A program made the position numbers and the translations under genes. Positions 31,107 to 39,662 of a stretch of 64,000 nt of DNA are shown piece by piece; the stretch's first letter is position 1; each line of letters starts with the position of its first letter. The DNA is taken from positions 180,023 to 244,022 of IMG/VR virus record IMGVR_UViG_3300043399_000297; one strand, given 5' to 3'. Source of the stretch: a virus. The notes below the pieces were generated by a model that was not told where the DNA came from, did not search any database, and was given only the letters and a program-made list of their open reading frames with translations.

Positions 31107-31838
31107 ATGAAAGATAATTTACTAGATTTGATCCAACATACTCAGGGACTAGGTGTCATTGAACTTGTAAAGGTCGAGGGCTCCGATACAGAAACTAAGA
31201 TTTCTGCATATTCTGATGACAAGACTGTTATCGTCACTGGGACATTTAAGACTCCCATTGATGGATTTCAGGGAACTTTCGGTATGCCTAACTTGTCAAA
31301 GCTTAAGACAATTCTAAGCTTTGATGATTACGATGACACTTCAGTTATCAATGTGACTAAGGAAAACAGAGACGGAGCTGATGTTCCTGCTGCAATTCAC
31401 TTTGAAACTAAGGTAGGTGACTTTGTTAACGACTATCGCTTGATGTTGAAGAATGTAGTTGAAGATAAGATTAAGAATGTCACATTCAAGGGCGCTAGCT
31501 GGGATGTTGAGTTTGAACCAACAGTTGCTGGTGTTATGCGTCTTAAGAAGCAGGCTAGTGCTAACAGCGAAGAACTTAACTTTAAGACCAAGACAGACAA
31601 TGGCGATCTAAAGATTTATTTCGGTGATCATTCTACACACAGTGGTAACTTTGTGTTTCATTCAGATGTGACTGGAAATCTTACTAAGGCTTGGAACTGG
31701 CCTGTTAAGGTCTTTCTTGCTATTATGGATCTACCCGGTGATAAGGTAGTTCGTTTTGCTGATGCAGGCGCTGCTGAAATCACAGTTGATAGTGGCATTG
31801 CAAACTATCGTTATCTATTACCAGCACAGACTAAGTGA
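31107..31838 (+). CDS. 45: Sliding clamp (gp45-like)
   Basis: 243 aa from the ATG at 31107 preceded by AAAGGAAAC; an in-frame upstream start at 31047 falls inside the promoter. Length and alternating beta-strand pattern fit T4 gp45 (228 aa): VIVTGTFKTPIDGFQGTFG, KTILSFDD, ELNFKTKTDNGDLKIYFGDH, KVVRFADAGAAEITVDSG. Acidic, as expected for PCNA-type clamps. In T4 the clamp also activates late promoters, consistent with the many late boxes here. Lies directly after the polymerase gene. Confidence 0.85.
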   Translation: MKDNLLDLIQHTQGLGVIELVKVEGSDTETKISAYSDDKTVIVTGTFKTPIDGFQGTFGMPNLSKLKTILSFDDYDDTSVINVTKENRDGADVPAAIHFETKVGDFVNDYRLMLKNVVEDKIKNVTFKGASWDVEFEPTVAGVMRLKKQASANSEELNFKTKTDNGDLKIYFGDHSTHSGNFVFHSDVTGNLTKAWNWPVKVFLAIMDLPGDKVVRFADAGAAEITVDSGIANYRYLLPAQTK

Positions 31839-31839
31839 T

Positions 31840-32217
31840 ATGATTAGGACGATTAACGGTGGTCGTTATATGGTGGTCAACGGTGGAATGCCAGCGACCA
31901 CATATGTCAATAGCTATACAGGCGCTATGTGTCTTGGGGATATGCGATTTAATACTTCTACTCAGAATATAGAAGTGTATGACGGCAATAGTTGGATCCA
32001 GTTAAATATGAGTCACGCTCAGGTTAACTTGACTCCTGATGCTGAAACAGCATTGGATTGGGCTATCAAAAAAGCAACAGAAGATGCTGAACTTGAAAAA
32101 CTAGCAAAAACTAATCCTACTATTGCTGATCTTGTAAACCAAAAGAAAGAAATTGATCAAAAGATTAAAGTCGTACAGACTTTAATCAAAGATGAGGTAA
32201 AAATTGGATCAAATTAA
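31840..32217 (+). CDS. Hypothetical, virion-like N-terminal motif
   Basis: 125 aa from ATG 31840. The N-terminal half (GAMCLGDMRFNTSTQNIEVY) resembles the motif found at the start of tail and fibre proteins of marine phages; the C-terminal half is a Lys/Glu helix with a coiled-coil pattern (LVNQKKEIDQKIKVVQTLIK). It overlaps the DpdA-like gene by 14 bp. Possibly a structural protein displaced into the replication block; function unknown. Confidence 0.5.
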   Translation: MIRTINGGRYMVVNGGMPATTYVNSYTGAMCLGDMRFNTSTQNIEVYDGNSWIQLNMSHAQVNLTPDAETALDWAIKKATEDAELEKLAKTNPTIADLVNQKKEIDQKIKVVQTLIKDEVKIGSN

Positions 32218-33832
32218 TCTCTCTGATTATCACAATGATGATTGGGCATTGTTTCTGCCTGCAATCTCGTCCTTCTTCATTAGCGGCTTAGGTAAGCAGC
32301 GTGAAGGTGAAAACTATTTTGACCCTACGAGAATTCCTGCAGGATTTAATGGTGATGTTGAATGTTTGAATTTCTTCAACAGTAAAGCAGGATTATTCAC
32401 ATATAAGTGGGGCTTATATTCTGCTGGTCACGCGAATCTAGATATTACTAAGGATGACAATAACGAATCTATCATCCGCAAAAGAGAAGAAGGTACATTT
32501 CTTCTAGGAGACAGCGGTGGATTCCAGATTCTTAAATGTCAGTGGCCCGCAGATTGGAAGGATCCTAACTGCCCTCGTGCAATGAAGAAAAGAACAGAAG
32601 TTCTTAAGTGGATGGATGAATATATGGACTATGGTATGTGTCTTGATATTCCATCACAGAGCCTGACAACTTATCATATCAAGGATAAGAAGACTAGTAC
32701 CTCGGCACATGGTATCAGCACCATTGAAGAAGCAATTACTGCTACCCATATCAATAACGAATACTTCATCAACAATCGTGATGGTCGCTGCAAGTTCTTA
32801 AATGTTTTGCAGGGCCGCAATCATAAGCAGAGTGATGACTGGTACGAGGAGATGAAGAAGTATTGCGATACCAACATCTATGGGGATCGTGCATTTAATG
32901 GCTGGGCGTTCGGTGGTCAAAACAAGATTGACATTCATTTGATGCTTAAGCGTTTAGTGGGTATTATTCACGATGGTTTCTTAGAAGAAGGCAAGCACGA
33001 CTTAATTCACTGTCTCGGCACTAGTATTATGGAATATGCAGTATTGTTTACTGATATTCAGAAGGCGATTCGCAAATATCATAATAGCAAGTTCAAGATT
33101 ACATTTGATTGTGCAAGCCCATTCTTTGCTGCTGCTAAAGGTCTAGCATACAACAACAATACATTTGAACACGATACAAAGTGGACTTATGCTATGGAGA
33201 AAACTGCTGAGAATAAAAAGTATGCAACTGACAATCGCAAGTATAGTCAAGGTTGCTTAGAAGATAATATTCATCAATTGTTTACTGATAGTCCAATAAC
33301 TGATAGATTGTTGATGAAAGATATCTGCTATCGTGGTGTAGGTTTTCTTGGTCAGCACGGTAAAGAAACTAAGACTAGCTGGGATACTCTTAGCTATACA
33401 TTGATACAAGCACATAATGTCTATCAGCATATCTATGCTGTTCAGGAAGCCAATCGTCGTTACGAGACAGGCATTCTTCCTAATATGGTTATAGACAAGT
33501 TTGATCATACAACTTTTGGTGAAATTGTTGACGAGATTTTTAGCCTTAAAGATAGACAAAGTAGCTTGGATTTGATAGAACATTATAGTAAGTTCTGGAC
33601 TCAGATGAAAGCAGGCCAAGGATTCTCTGGTAAGAAGGCAGTTAATTCTGAAACACAATCTACTGAATTATTCGATGGTAAGTTTGGTTCTAGTAAAGTT
33701 GAAAAAGTAAAGAAGGAGCCACTGAAATCTATGTTTGATGATTTGTTTTCAGTTGATGAAAGTGATATAGAAGTTGATGAAGAAATCATTGATAGCGATG
33801 ATGCTATACAAGATATGGTAGATGAATTATGA
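32204..33832 (+). CDS. dpdA: DpdA-like DNA guanine transglycosylase
   Basis: 542 aa TGT-fold enzyme. TGT landmarks: GDSGGFQ near residue 101 with the catalytic-type Asp, LNVLQGR near 199, GWAFGGQ near 226, HCLGTS near 268, FDCASP near 301 (nucleophile region). It lacks the Cys-x-Cys-x2-Cys zinc site of bacterial Tgt and is longer, as are DpdA proteins that exchange G in DNA for a 7-deazaguanine base. Acidic C-terminal tail. TTG start with GATGAGG. FolE, QueD and QueE genes in the window would provide the precursor. Confidence 0.75.
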   Translation: MDQINLSDYHNDDWALFLPAISSFFISGLGKQREGENYFDPTRIPAGFNGDVECLNFFNSKAGLFTYKWGLYSAGHANLDITKDDNNESIIRKREEGTFLLGDSGGFQILKCQWPADWKDPNCPRAMKKRTEVLKWMDEYMDYGMCLDIPSQSLTTYHIKDKKTSTSAHGISTIEEAITATHINNEYFINNRDGRCKFLNVLQGRNHKQSDDWYEEMKKYCDTNIYGDRAFNGWAFGGQNKIDIHLMLKRLVGIIHDGFLEEGKHDLIHCLGTSIMEYAVLFTDIQKAIRKYHNSKFKITFDCASPFFAAAKGLAYNNNTFEHDTKWTYAMEKTAENKKYATDNRKYSQGCLEDNIHQLFTDSPITDRLLMKDICYRGVGFLGQHGKETKTSWDTLSYTLIQAHNVYQHIYAVQEANRRYETGILPNMVIDKFDHTTFGEIVDEIFSLKDRQSSLDLIEHYSKFWTQMKAGQGFSGKKAVNSETQSTELFDGKFGSSKVEKVKKEPLKSMFDDLFSVDESDIEVDEEIIDSDDAIQDMVDEL

Positions 33833-34290
33833 ATATAGATGACAATATAGAAATGGCCAGAGCTACGCAAAGATTGCGTATTGTTGATCAGGCTAAACGA
33901 ATGATTTGGGTTACCTTTCGTAAAGAAGGAATTCATAAGTATCCTGATGCATTAGAAAACATTGATCTTGCTACAGGGAATGAATACGATGTAAGTTTTC
34001 TTGGATACCCACATAGGCATATCTTTCATTTTAAAGTGGGTATTCAAGTTAAGCACAATGACCGAGAAATTGAGTTCATTCAATTCAAACGCTATCTAGA
34101 AAATCTATATGGCAAGGGAGTTATTGATCTTGATTATCAGTCTTGTGAAATGATTTGTGATAGCTTGTATGAGCATATTGCAAGTCGTTACCCCGAGCGT
34201 GACATTGAAATCACAGTCAGCGAAGACGGTGAGAACGGTGCCACTATTTATTACAACACAACAAAACCTTATCAATCACTTGCCATCTAA
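33829..34290 (+). CDS. Hypothetical protein, possible T-fold
   Basis: 153 aa, start overlapping the DpdA-like stop (ATGA). YPHRHIFHFKVGIQVKHNDR, IEFIQFKRYLENLYG, CEMICDSLYEHIASRYP and DIEITVSEDGENGATIYY follow the strand and helix order of QueD/PTPS T-fold proteins, without the Cys-x3-HGH metal site. It could be a degenerate QueD relative acting with DpdA. Weak assignment. Confidence 0.5.
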   Translation: MNIDDNIEMARATQRLRIVDQAKRMIWVTFRKEGIHKYPDALENIDLATGNEYDVSFLGYPHRHIFHFKVGIQVKHNDREIEFIQFKRYLENLYGKGVIDLDYQSCEMICDSLYEHIASRYPERDIEITVSEDGENGATIYYNTTKPYQSLAI

Positions 34291-34300
34291 GGAGTATATA

Positions 34301-34522
34301 ATGGCTAAGACTAATATCAATCAGATTTTTGAAGATTTGGACACTCTACGCAATTTTTGCGTAGAATATGGTTATCGCTTTGATGAGCGCGACCTTTATA
34401 ATAACAAGAGCAACACTTATAAGGTGTTCCAGAGACATATGTCCGGGAAGCCAGTTAAGAACAATTGGGAAGCTGACCTAGCAAAGTTTAAGGAACAGGA
34501 AGTTCTAGGGACTCATAGGTAA
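34301..34522 (+). CDS. Small conserved phage protein
   Basis: 73 aa from the ATG at 34301 preceded by AAGGAGTATATA. Contains NFCVEYGYRFDERDLYNN and a basic Lys/Asn-rich part. No known domain. It lies after the transglycosylase pair. Confidence 0.6.
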   Translation: MAKTNINQIFEDLDTLRNFCVEYGYRFDERDLYNNKSNTYKVFQRHMSGKPVKNNWEADLAKFKEQEVLGTHR

Positions 34523-34576
34523 AGTTGTTTGTAATATCTAGTGGCTTCGTTTACAGTTGGTGAAAGAAAATAACAA

Positions 34577-35755
34577 ATGAGAAAACTATTTTATATGGGC
34601 CTTGAAGCCTATAATGCTCGGTATACACTACAATTAACAGAATGGAATCGTCGAGTATTCGCTAGGCGGGGCCTTGATGTAGTGTATGTTTTGGGGCGCG
34701 AACTTGATAACAGTCAGAAGATCGTGACTGGTCAGGTGCTTGATGCACACGGTCGCTCTTACTATGCTATGAGTCAGATGATGAATCTTGTTCAGCTTAT
34801 GCAGCAGGGTGAAGTCACTAGCGAAGACGTAATCTACTTTGAAGATATGTTTCAGCCCGGTTTTGAATCACTGCCCTACATCATTGATCAGCTTCCCGAA
34901 GACAAGTGTCCTCACATCTTTGTTCGTTGTCTAGCACAGACTATTGATCCTGATGATTTTGTCCACGTTTGGGGAATGGATCGTTGGATGAGAGCATATG
35001 AACAAATGGTATGCGCTAGTGTGTCCGGTGTTCTTGCGACTAACGAAGAAATGGTTGCACATATGCGAGTAGCTGGATGGGACGTTCCTATCTATAATAT
35101 CTCAGGTCTTGCATTTGGTAAGGATGAGGTAATTGAAAGAGTAGACAATTATATTCGTCCCTTCAACAGTCGTAGGATGCGTGTAGTATTCTCAGCAAGA
35201 TGGGATCAAGAAAAGCAACCTGATTTCTATATGGATGTTATTGAGGAGTATAGAACTCGTCATCCAAAGGTTGACATTGAGTTTGTTGTTTGTAGTGGAG
35301 GAGAACTTCGTTCAAATAACGAAACTTATATGGCTCGCACTCGCAAGATGGTTGAAGACGGTAAGTTGATTATCTATGATAATCTTGACAAGAACAAGTA
35401 TTATGAGATTCTTAACGAAAGCCGTGTTGTATTCAATTGTGCGTTGCAGGATTGGGTGAGTAACACTGTAAGTGAAGCAGATGCACTGGGATGCAATGTA
35501 TTATACCCTGCCTATCGCAGTTTTCCTGAAACATTTGCCAATGATCACGAAAGAATGTATGTTCCTTGGTCTATTGATGACGCGGTAAATAAGCTTGATG
35601 TATTGTTGAAGAAGGCTCATCCTAATATGGGCAAGATCAGTGATTATACTGATGGAACCATTGATCGTATCTGTGACATTCTTGAGGGTAAGGGTGATCA
35701 ATATCGTCGTTATACTACAGATTATCGTAAGCACACTAGAGAGGCAAAGTATTAA
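34577..35755 (+). CDS. GT-B glycosyltransferase
   Basis: 392 aa. Two Rossmann-like halves; the C-terminal one has the GT4-type layout: RVVFSARWDQEKQPDFYMDV near 205-224, VVCSGGEL, IYDNLDKNKYYEILNESRVV and LQDWVSNTVSEADALGCNVL near 290-310, where the EAxxxG segment would hold the nucleotide sugar. No signal peptide. It may glycosylate modified phage DNA or a virion/host glycan; placement in the DNA modification region favours the first without proving it. Confidence 0.75.
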   Translation: MRKLFYMGLEAYNARYTLQLTEWNRRVFARRGLDVVYVLGRELDNSQKIVTGQVLDAHGRSYYAMSQMMNLVQLMQQGEVTSEDVIYFEDMFQPGFESLPYIIDQLPEDKCPHIFVRCLAQTIDPDDFVHVWGMDRWMRAYEQMVCASVSGVLATNEEMVAHMRVAGWDVPIYNISGLAFGKDEVIERVDNYIRPFNSRRMRVVFSARWDQEKQPDFYMDVIEEYRTRHPKVDIEFVVCSGGELRSNNETYMARTRKMVEDGKLIIYDNLDKNKYYEILNESRVVFNCALQDWVSNTVSEADALGCNVLYPAYRSFPETFANDHERMYVPWSIDDAVNKLDVLLKKAHPNMGKISDYTDGTIDRICDILEGKGDQYRRYTTDYRKHTREAKY

Positions 35756-35880
35756 TGAATAAGTATGCAGCGTGGCTTCACAAATGGTTTGGTATCCATC
35801 ATTGGGTATTAATTGATAGCTGCGGAACCACTAATCCGCACCGATGCACTATCTGCGGAGAGATAAGGATGATGCGATAA
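35755..35880 (+). CDS. 41-aa zinc-ribbon-like protein
   Basis: 41 aa, with TAATG overlaps on both sides. WLHKWFGIHHWVLIDS, then CGTTNPHRCTICGEI, a Cys-x8-Cys-x2-Cys arrangement that could bind zinc with a His. Function unknown. Confidence 0.6.
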   Translation: MNKYAAWLHKWFGIHHWVLIDSCGTTNPHRCTICGEIRMMR

Positions 35881-36284
35881 TGAAAGTTATCATCGCTGGT
35901 ACTCGTTACAAAGACAAAGAGAATAAGATTCCATTCAATGATTTCAAGTTAGTTCTTGAAGCAGTTGACCGTAGTGGAATAGAACGCAATGGCATTCAAG
36001 TTACTGAAATTGTCTCCGGAAAAGCAATAGGTGTTGATCAGTTAGGTGAACAGTATGCTAATATGCGAGGAATTCCAATTAAGGAAATGCCGGCGGATTG
36101 GAATACATATGGCAAAAGAGCTGGCCCTATTCGCAATCGTCAGATGGCCGAATACGCAGATATAGCAATTATTATATGGGACGGTGAAAGTAACGGAACT
36201 AGAAATATGATCAATGAAATGATTCGCAAGAATAAACCCTATTTCATTGTTATGACCGAATCAAAAGATGTACCACCGGAGTAA
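35880..36284 (+). CDS. SLOG (YspA/DUF2493)-family protein
   Basis: 134 aa from the ATG overlapping the previous stop. Rossmann-like SLOG features: VIIAGTRYKD at the start, EIVSGKAIGVDQLGEQYA, GIPIKEMPADWNTYGKRAGP, NRQMAEYADIAIIIWDGES with GTRNMI. The family binds nucleotide-derived ligands; phage members have been linked to nucleotide sensing and counter-defence, but this one's ligand is unknown. Confidence 0.8.
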   Translation: MKVIIAGTRYKDKENKIPFNDFKLVLEAVDRSGIERNGIQVTEIVSGKAIGVDQLGEQYANMRGIPIKEMPADWNTYGKRAGPIRNRQMAEYADIAIIIWDGESNGTRNMINEMIRKNKPYFIVMTESKDVPPE

Positions 36285-36291
36285 TGATGCA

Positions 36292-36546
36292 GTGATTATT
36301 CACACCATAGAAGAACAAGTCAAGCGGGTTATATTGAAATATTTATATGACACTATTGATGATTTTACCTGTATGCGTTTAATGAAGGAAATACTCCCCA
36401 TCACTGGAGAAGGGGCTAATGTTCTAGTCTTAGCAGATAGCAAAACGGATTCACTTGAAGTATCGTTTGTCAACAATGGAATATTAAACAAGTTCGTGTT
36501 ATTAAATGGTGAAGTTAAGCACGAAACTAAAAGAATAAATGAGTAG
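36292..36546 (+). CDS. Hypothetical phage protein
   Basis: 84 aa from the GTG at 36292, chosen because GGAG lies at 36278-36281; an ATG at 36268 in the same frame overlaps the previous gene. Alpha/beta: EEQVKRVILKYLYDTIDDF, then VLVLADSKTDSLEVSFVNNG. No family recognised. Confidence 0.5.
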   Translation: MIIHTIEEQVKRVILKYLYDTIDDFTCMRLMKEILPITGEGANVLVLADSKTDSLEVSFVNNGILNKFVLLNGEVKHETKRINE

Positions 36547-36554
36547 TTATTTGG

Positions 36555-36562
36555 GATAAATA
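36555..36562 (+). promoter_or_regulatory. Late promoter box GATAAATA
   Basis: GATAAATA upstream of the plus-strand GIY-YIG gene, followed by the hairpin at 36568. Confidence 0.6.
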
Positions 36563-36567
36563 GTAAT

Positions 36568-36590
36568 GTTGAAATATGATAGATTTCAAC
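36568..36590 (+). promoter_or_regulatory. 5' hairpin in the endonuclease leader
   Basis: GTTGAAAT / ATTTCAAC, 8 bp, loop ATGATAG. It begins at the predicted start of the late transcript. Different sequence from the shared leaders A to D. Confidence 0.5.
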
Positions 36591-36624
36591 ATCATTTATA
36601 TTATATAAGGAGTTAGGAACTTAT

Positions 36625-37464
36625 ATGTCACATTACTATGTATATGCTTACCTTGATCCGCGAGAACCGGGCCAATTCATAACTGAGAATATTTCATTTC
36701 TCTACAAACCTTTCTATATAGGAAAGGGCAAAGATGGAAGAATGTACGATCATTTAAAGGATGCTCGTCCTACCCGAAAATTTAAAAACAGCCATAAGCT
36801 TAACACTATCCGGCAAATGTGCGCTGAGGGTATACCACCTACAATCATTAAATTACACGAAGGTCTTACAGAAGATGAGGCTGTGCGAATAGAGGAAACT
36901 TTAATCAAGCGCCTCAAGGAAGAATATGGGTTGACTAATATTAGAACCTCTTCTTGGTCTTCCGGTAATTCTCACAGCAATAGCGGCAAAGAATTCAATA
37001 ATCCTAGAAAAGATACAATAACAATTTACAACACTTTGCTAGGTGAACATACTGTCATTAAAAAACCTCAACTTGGCCTATTCATTGAAATATACGGAAA
37101 AGACAATATAATTAACACTTCTGCTATTAAAACCAGAGTGGGTAAGAAACAAACCAAAGCCAGACACGGAACTACAAATGGAATGTACGGTAAATCCGCA
37201 GTCAGAGGAAAACGATGGTGTATCGTTAACTGTGAGGAAAAGTTTTTATCACCCAAAGAAATTGACAGATACATTGCGCTTGATTATAATGTGGAGTACG
37301 GAAGAAAGTATAAACCTTCCGGAAAGAGAGTTATATTTGAAGGGGAATTAAAGGGTAAATATAGATCGGATGATGACATATCTGCTTTCCCTAACAGAAA
37401 ATATCAGTATGGTTTAGTGTGGAACTCTACTAAACCTACATTTATGAACCATAAACAATTATGA
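36625..37464 (+). CDS. GIY-YIG homing endonuclease
   Basis: 279 aa. YYVYAYLDP at residues 4-12, PFYIGKGKDGRM about 34-45, catalytic-region Glu in EDEAVRIEETLIKRL; then a basic C-terminus with NUMOD-type segments (GTTNGMYGKSAVRGKRW). AAGGAG ribosome binding site and late promoter with a 5' hairpin. It lies between a hypothetical gene and folE, and belongs to a different subgroup from the two minus-strand GIY-YIG genes. Confidence 0.88.
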   Translation: MSHYYVYAYLDPREPGQFITENISFLYKPFYIGKGKDGRMYDHLKDARPTRKFKNSHKLNTIRQMCAEGIPPTIIKLHEGLTEDEAVRIEETLIKRLKEEYGLTNIRTSSWSSGNSHSNSGKEFNNPRKDTITIYNTLLGEHTVIKKPQLGLFIEIYGKDNIINTSAIKTRVGKKQTKARHGTTNGMYGKSAVRGKRWCIVNCEEKFLSPKEIDRYIALDYNVEYGRKYKPSGKRVIFEGELKGKYRSDDDISAFPNRKYQYGLVWNSTKPTFMNHKQL

Positions 37465-37479
37465 GTAAGGAGAATCATT

Positions 37480-38160
37480 GTGAGTTTTGATAAGACTAAA
37501 ACAGACCCTAAGTTGGGAAAGAAGATTAGAGAACACCTTATTAACAAAGGTGTAGAATGCCCTATTGTTGAATCAGCACTTGAAGTAGAAAACAAGAAAA
37601 AAATTGATATTCTTGAAGAGGCATTTACTACTATTTGGAAGACGGTGGGGCTGGATCTGAATGATGATAGTCTTGCGGAAACTCCCAACAGAATGGCCAA
37701 AATGTATATTAATGAGATTTATTTCGGTCTCAAAGAAGAAAACTTCCCCAAATGTACCGTTGTAGAAAACAAGATGGGTCACGATGAAATGGTAGTTGAA
37801 CGCAATGTGGTTGTGATGAGTAACTGTGAACATCACGGCGTTGTCATCGATGGTCTTGCTACCGTTGCATATGTTCCGACTACTAAGGTGCTTGGTCTAT
37901 CAAAGATAAATCGTATCGTTGAATACTTCAGTAAGCGTCCTCAGATTCAGGAACGATTGACCGAGCAGGTGTTCTATGCATTGCAGTATATCCTTGAAAC
38001 AGAGAATGTGGCTGTTATGATTGATGCTAAGCATTATTGCGTAGCCAGCCGTGGCGTTGAAGATACTGGTTCTCGCACTATCACTAGCCGTCTCGGTGGT
38101 GGATTCAAGACTGACCCTGCTGCAAGAGCAGAGTTCCTCAGTATTGCGAGAATGAAATGA
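37480..38160 (+). CDS. folE: GTP cyclohydrolase I
   Basis: 226 aa (E. coli 222). It opens GTP to dihydroneopterin triphosphate, the first step to folate and to 7-deazaguanines. Landmarks: TPNRMAKMYINEIYFGL, NCEHHGVVIDG with the zinc Cys and His, GLSKINRIVEYFSKRPQIQERLT, and HYCVASRGVED with the second Cys. GTG start with AAGGAG. With QueD and QueE it would make precursor for the DpdA-like enzyme. Confidence 0.93.
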   Translation: MSFDKTKTDPKLGKKIREHLINKGVECPIVESALEVENKKKIDILEEAFTTIWKTVGLDLNDDSLAETPNRMAKMYINEIYFGLKEENFPKCTVVENKMGHDEMVVERNVVVMSNCEHHGVVIDGLATVAYVPTTKVLGLSKINRIVEYFSKRPQIQERLTEQVFYALQYILETENVAVMIDAKHYCVASRGVEDTGSRTITSRLGGGFKTDPAARAEFLSIARMK

Positions 38161-38447
38161 GCAATATTCCTAAGTTTGAAATTATTAAAACCAAAGTCAA
38201 TGCGCCTACTAGAAAACTAAACGCTAGTTGGACAGTTGAACCGCTAATACTCAAACCCTGGACTAAACTTTCCGCTTTGCATTGTGGAAAAAATGTATAT
38301 GCTATTCGTGATAGAGAAATTCAAAATTGGATAGAATCCTACCCCAAAGACAAGTGGACCTATGTAGACTATGATTTTGTCAATCATTCGGCTGGATATA
38401 CATTCACAGAAGATTTAGAATCGTGGTTCTTATTGAGGTGGTCGTGA
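38157..38447 (+). CDS. Small protein, WFxLRW family
   Basis: 96 aa, ATGA overlap with folE. Ends YTFTEDLESWFLLRWS, the C-terminal signature shared with the genes at 38444 and from 57331 to 58807. Body has WTVEPLILKPWTKLSAL and a D-K-W-T-Y-V-D-Y strand pair. Likely a small alpha/beta fold with a buried aromatic helix at the end. Function unknown. Confidence 0.65.
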   Translation: MSNIPKFEIIKTKVNAPTRKLNASWTVEPLILKPWTKLSALHCGKNVYAIRDREIQNWIESYPKDKWTYVDYDFVNHSAGYTFTEDLESWFLLRWS

Positions 38448-38692
38448 CAGTAAGAATGTATCTGCCATTTAGTATGGGAAAAGTAACACACACTGATCCT
38501 TTTACATTTGAACCAGTAATTGAACATCCTATCTTAGACATTGGTAGTAGCTATAGCTTGATAAAGCCGCACATAGAAGATTGGGTAGATGAACACTGTC
38601 CTGATCGGGCTATAGGTCTTGAAGACGGTAACTACTACATTGATTTCCCCACAGAAGAAGATATGGTTTGGTTTAAGTTGAGGTGGTTGTGA
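38444..38692 (+). CDS. Small protein, WFxLRW family
   Basis: 82 aa. The GTG start overlaps the previous stop as GTGA, with GAGGTGG upstream acting both as ribosome binding site and as codons for the LRW end of the previous gene. Ends YYIDFPTEEDMVWFKLRWL. Paralog of the upstream neighbour. Confidence 0.65.
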   Translation: MTVRMYLPFSMGKVTHTDPFTFEPVIEHPILDIGSSYSLIKPHIEDWVDEHCPDRAIGLEDGNYYIDFPTEEDMVWFKLRWL

Positions 38693-38988
38693 CTGACAAA
38701 TACCAAAAAATTATTGATATTATGCGCAAACAGACCGCAGAACGCTTAGCCGATCCTGTTAAACTACGCGAATGGATTCGTCAGGTTCATGGTCCTGAAA
38801 TGCGAGAACTTATTGGTGAAGAGGCAGAGCAAATGCTTGTCGTCCTCAAGTTAGTAGGTCATCATAGTGATTCAAACAATCAAATAACGCATACTTATTT
38901 TTACAAGTATAATGATAAAGAATATAGAATAACATATGGAGCGGGAGACGATCCATTAATAGAAGAGGTATTACCATATGATCTTTAA
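38689..38988 (+). CDS. Hypothetical phage protein
   Basis: 99 aa from the GTG overlapping the previous stop (GTGA; another GTG lies at 38683). Helical N-terminus (KIIDIMRKQTAERLADPVKL), then HTYFYKYNDKEYRITYGAGD strands. It does not carry the WFxLRW end. Overlaps the next gene by 11 bp. Confidence 0.6.
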   Translation: MTDKYQKIIDIMRKQTAERLADPVKLREWIRQVHGPEMRELIGEEAEQMLVVLKLVGHHSDSNNQITHTYFYKYNDKEYRITYGAGDDPLIEEVLPYDL

Positions 38989-39451
38989 TAAGATTAAGGA
39001 ACTTAAGGAAGAAGGTAGGAAGATAGGTATTACTTTCAGCACCTTTGATATGCTTCACGCGGGTCATATCGCAATGCTCGCCGAAGCTAAAAATCATTGT
39101 GATTACTTGATTGCTGGTTTACAGACTGATCCTACTATTGATCGCCCTGATACCAAGAACAAACCTATTCAATCAATTGTTGAACGGCAGATTCAATTAG
39201 CAGCAGTTAAGTATGTTGATGAAGTTGTAATATACCAGACCGAACAAGATTTAATTGATCTATTACTTATTTTACCCGTTGATGTTCGTATTTTAGGAAT
39301 TGAATATGAAGGTAAAGCATTTACTGGCCGTAAAGAATGTATTCAACGAGGCATAGAGTTAGTATATAACAGTCGTGATCATAGCTTTAGTTCAAGCAGC
39401 TTAAGAAAGCGTGTTGCGGATGCGCAGATAGTGGATAAATTAAATGCGTGA
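38978..39451 (+). CDS. Cytidylyltransferase-like (TagD/RfaE-type) enzyme
   Basis: 157 aa HIGH-superfamily nucleotidyltransferase: GITFSTFDMLHAGHIAMLAE with the HxGH site (HAGH), DYLIAGLQTD, RILGIEYEGKAFTGR, and SSSSLRKR in place of the ISSTxLR motif. Similar proteins activate glycerol-3-phosphate or heptose-phosphate with CTP or ATP. It may supply an activated sugar to the glycosyltransferases here. Confidence 0.8.
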   Translation: MIFNKIKELKEEGRKIGITFSTFDMLHAGHIAMLAEAKNHCDYLIAGLQTDPTIDRPDTKNKPIQSIVERQIQLAAVKYVDEVVIYQTEQDLIDLLLILPVDVRILGIEYEGKAFTGRKECIQRGIELVYNSRDHSFSSSSLRKRVADAQIVDKLNA

Positions 39452-39662
39452 CAATGAGTTAGACTTACACGGAGTAAAACATCAGGATGTTGACTTATTG
39501 GTAGAAAATTTTATTTTTACCAATCAGGATAGATTTCCCTTGACAATCATCTGCGGAAATAGTATAAAGATGATAGAACGAGCCAACTCCGTGATAAATA
39601 GGATTGGCTGCGAAACTGTCTCACTTAGATATGGTGTGATAACAATAAGGAAGTTTAAGTAA
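39444..39662 (+). CDS. Stand-alone Smr domain protein
   Basis: 72 aa. LDLHGVKHQDVDLLVENFI at the N-terminus and ICGNS plus a final VITIRKF strand match the Smr domain (LDxHG motif, xGxG-like loop). Smr proteins nick or cleave DNA or RNA, for example on collided ribosomes. Overlaps the previous gene by 8 bp. Confidence 0.75.
   Translation: MRDNELDLHGVKHQDVDLLVENFIFTNQDRFPLTIICGNSIKMIERANSVINRIGCETVSLRYGVITIRKFK

Noticed and set aside
39593-39600. GATAAATA as a late promoter for the GGCT gene
   Set aside because: It lies within the Smr coding sequence, 62 nt from the next start, and may be chance in AT-rich DNA.
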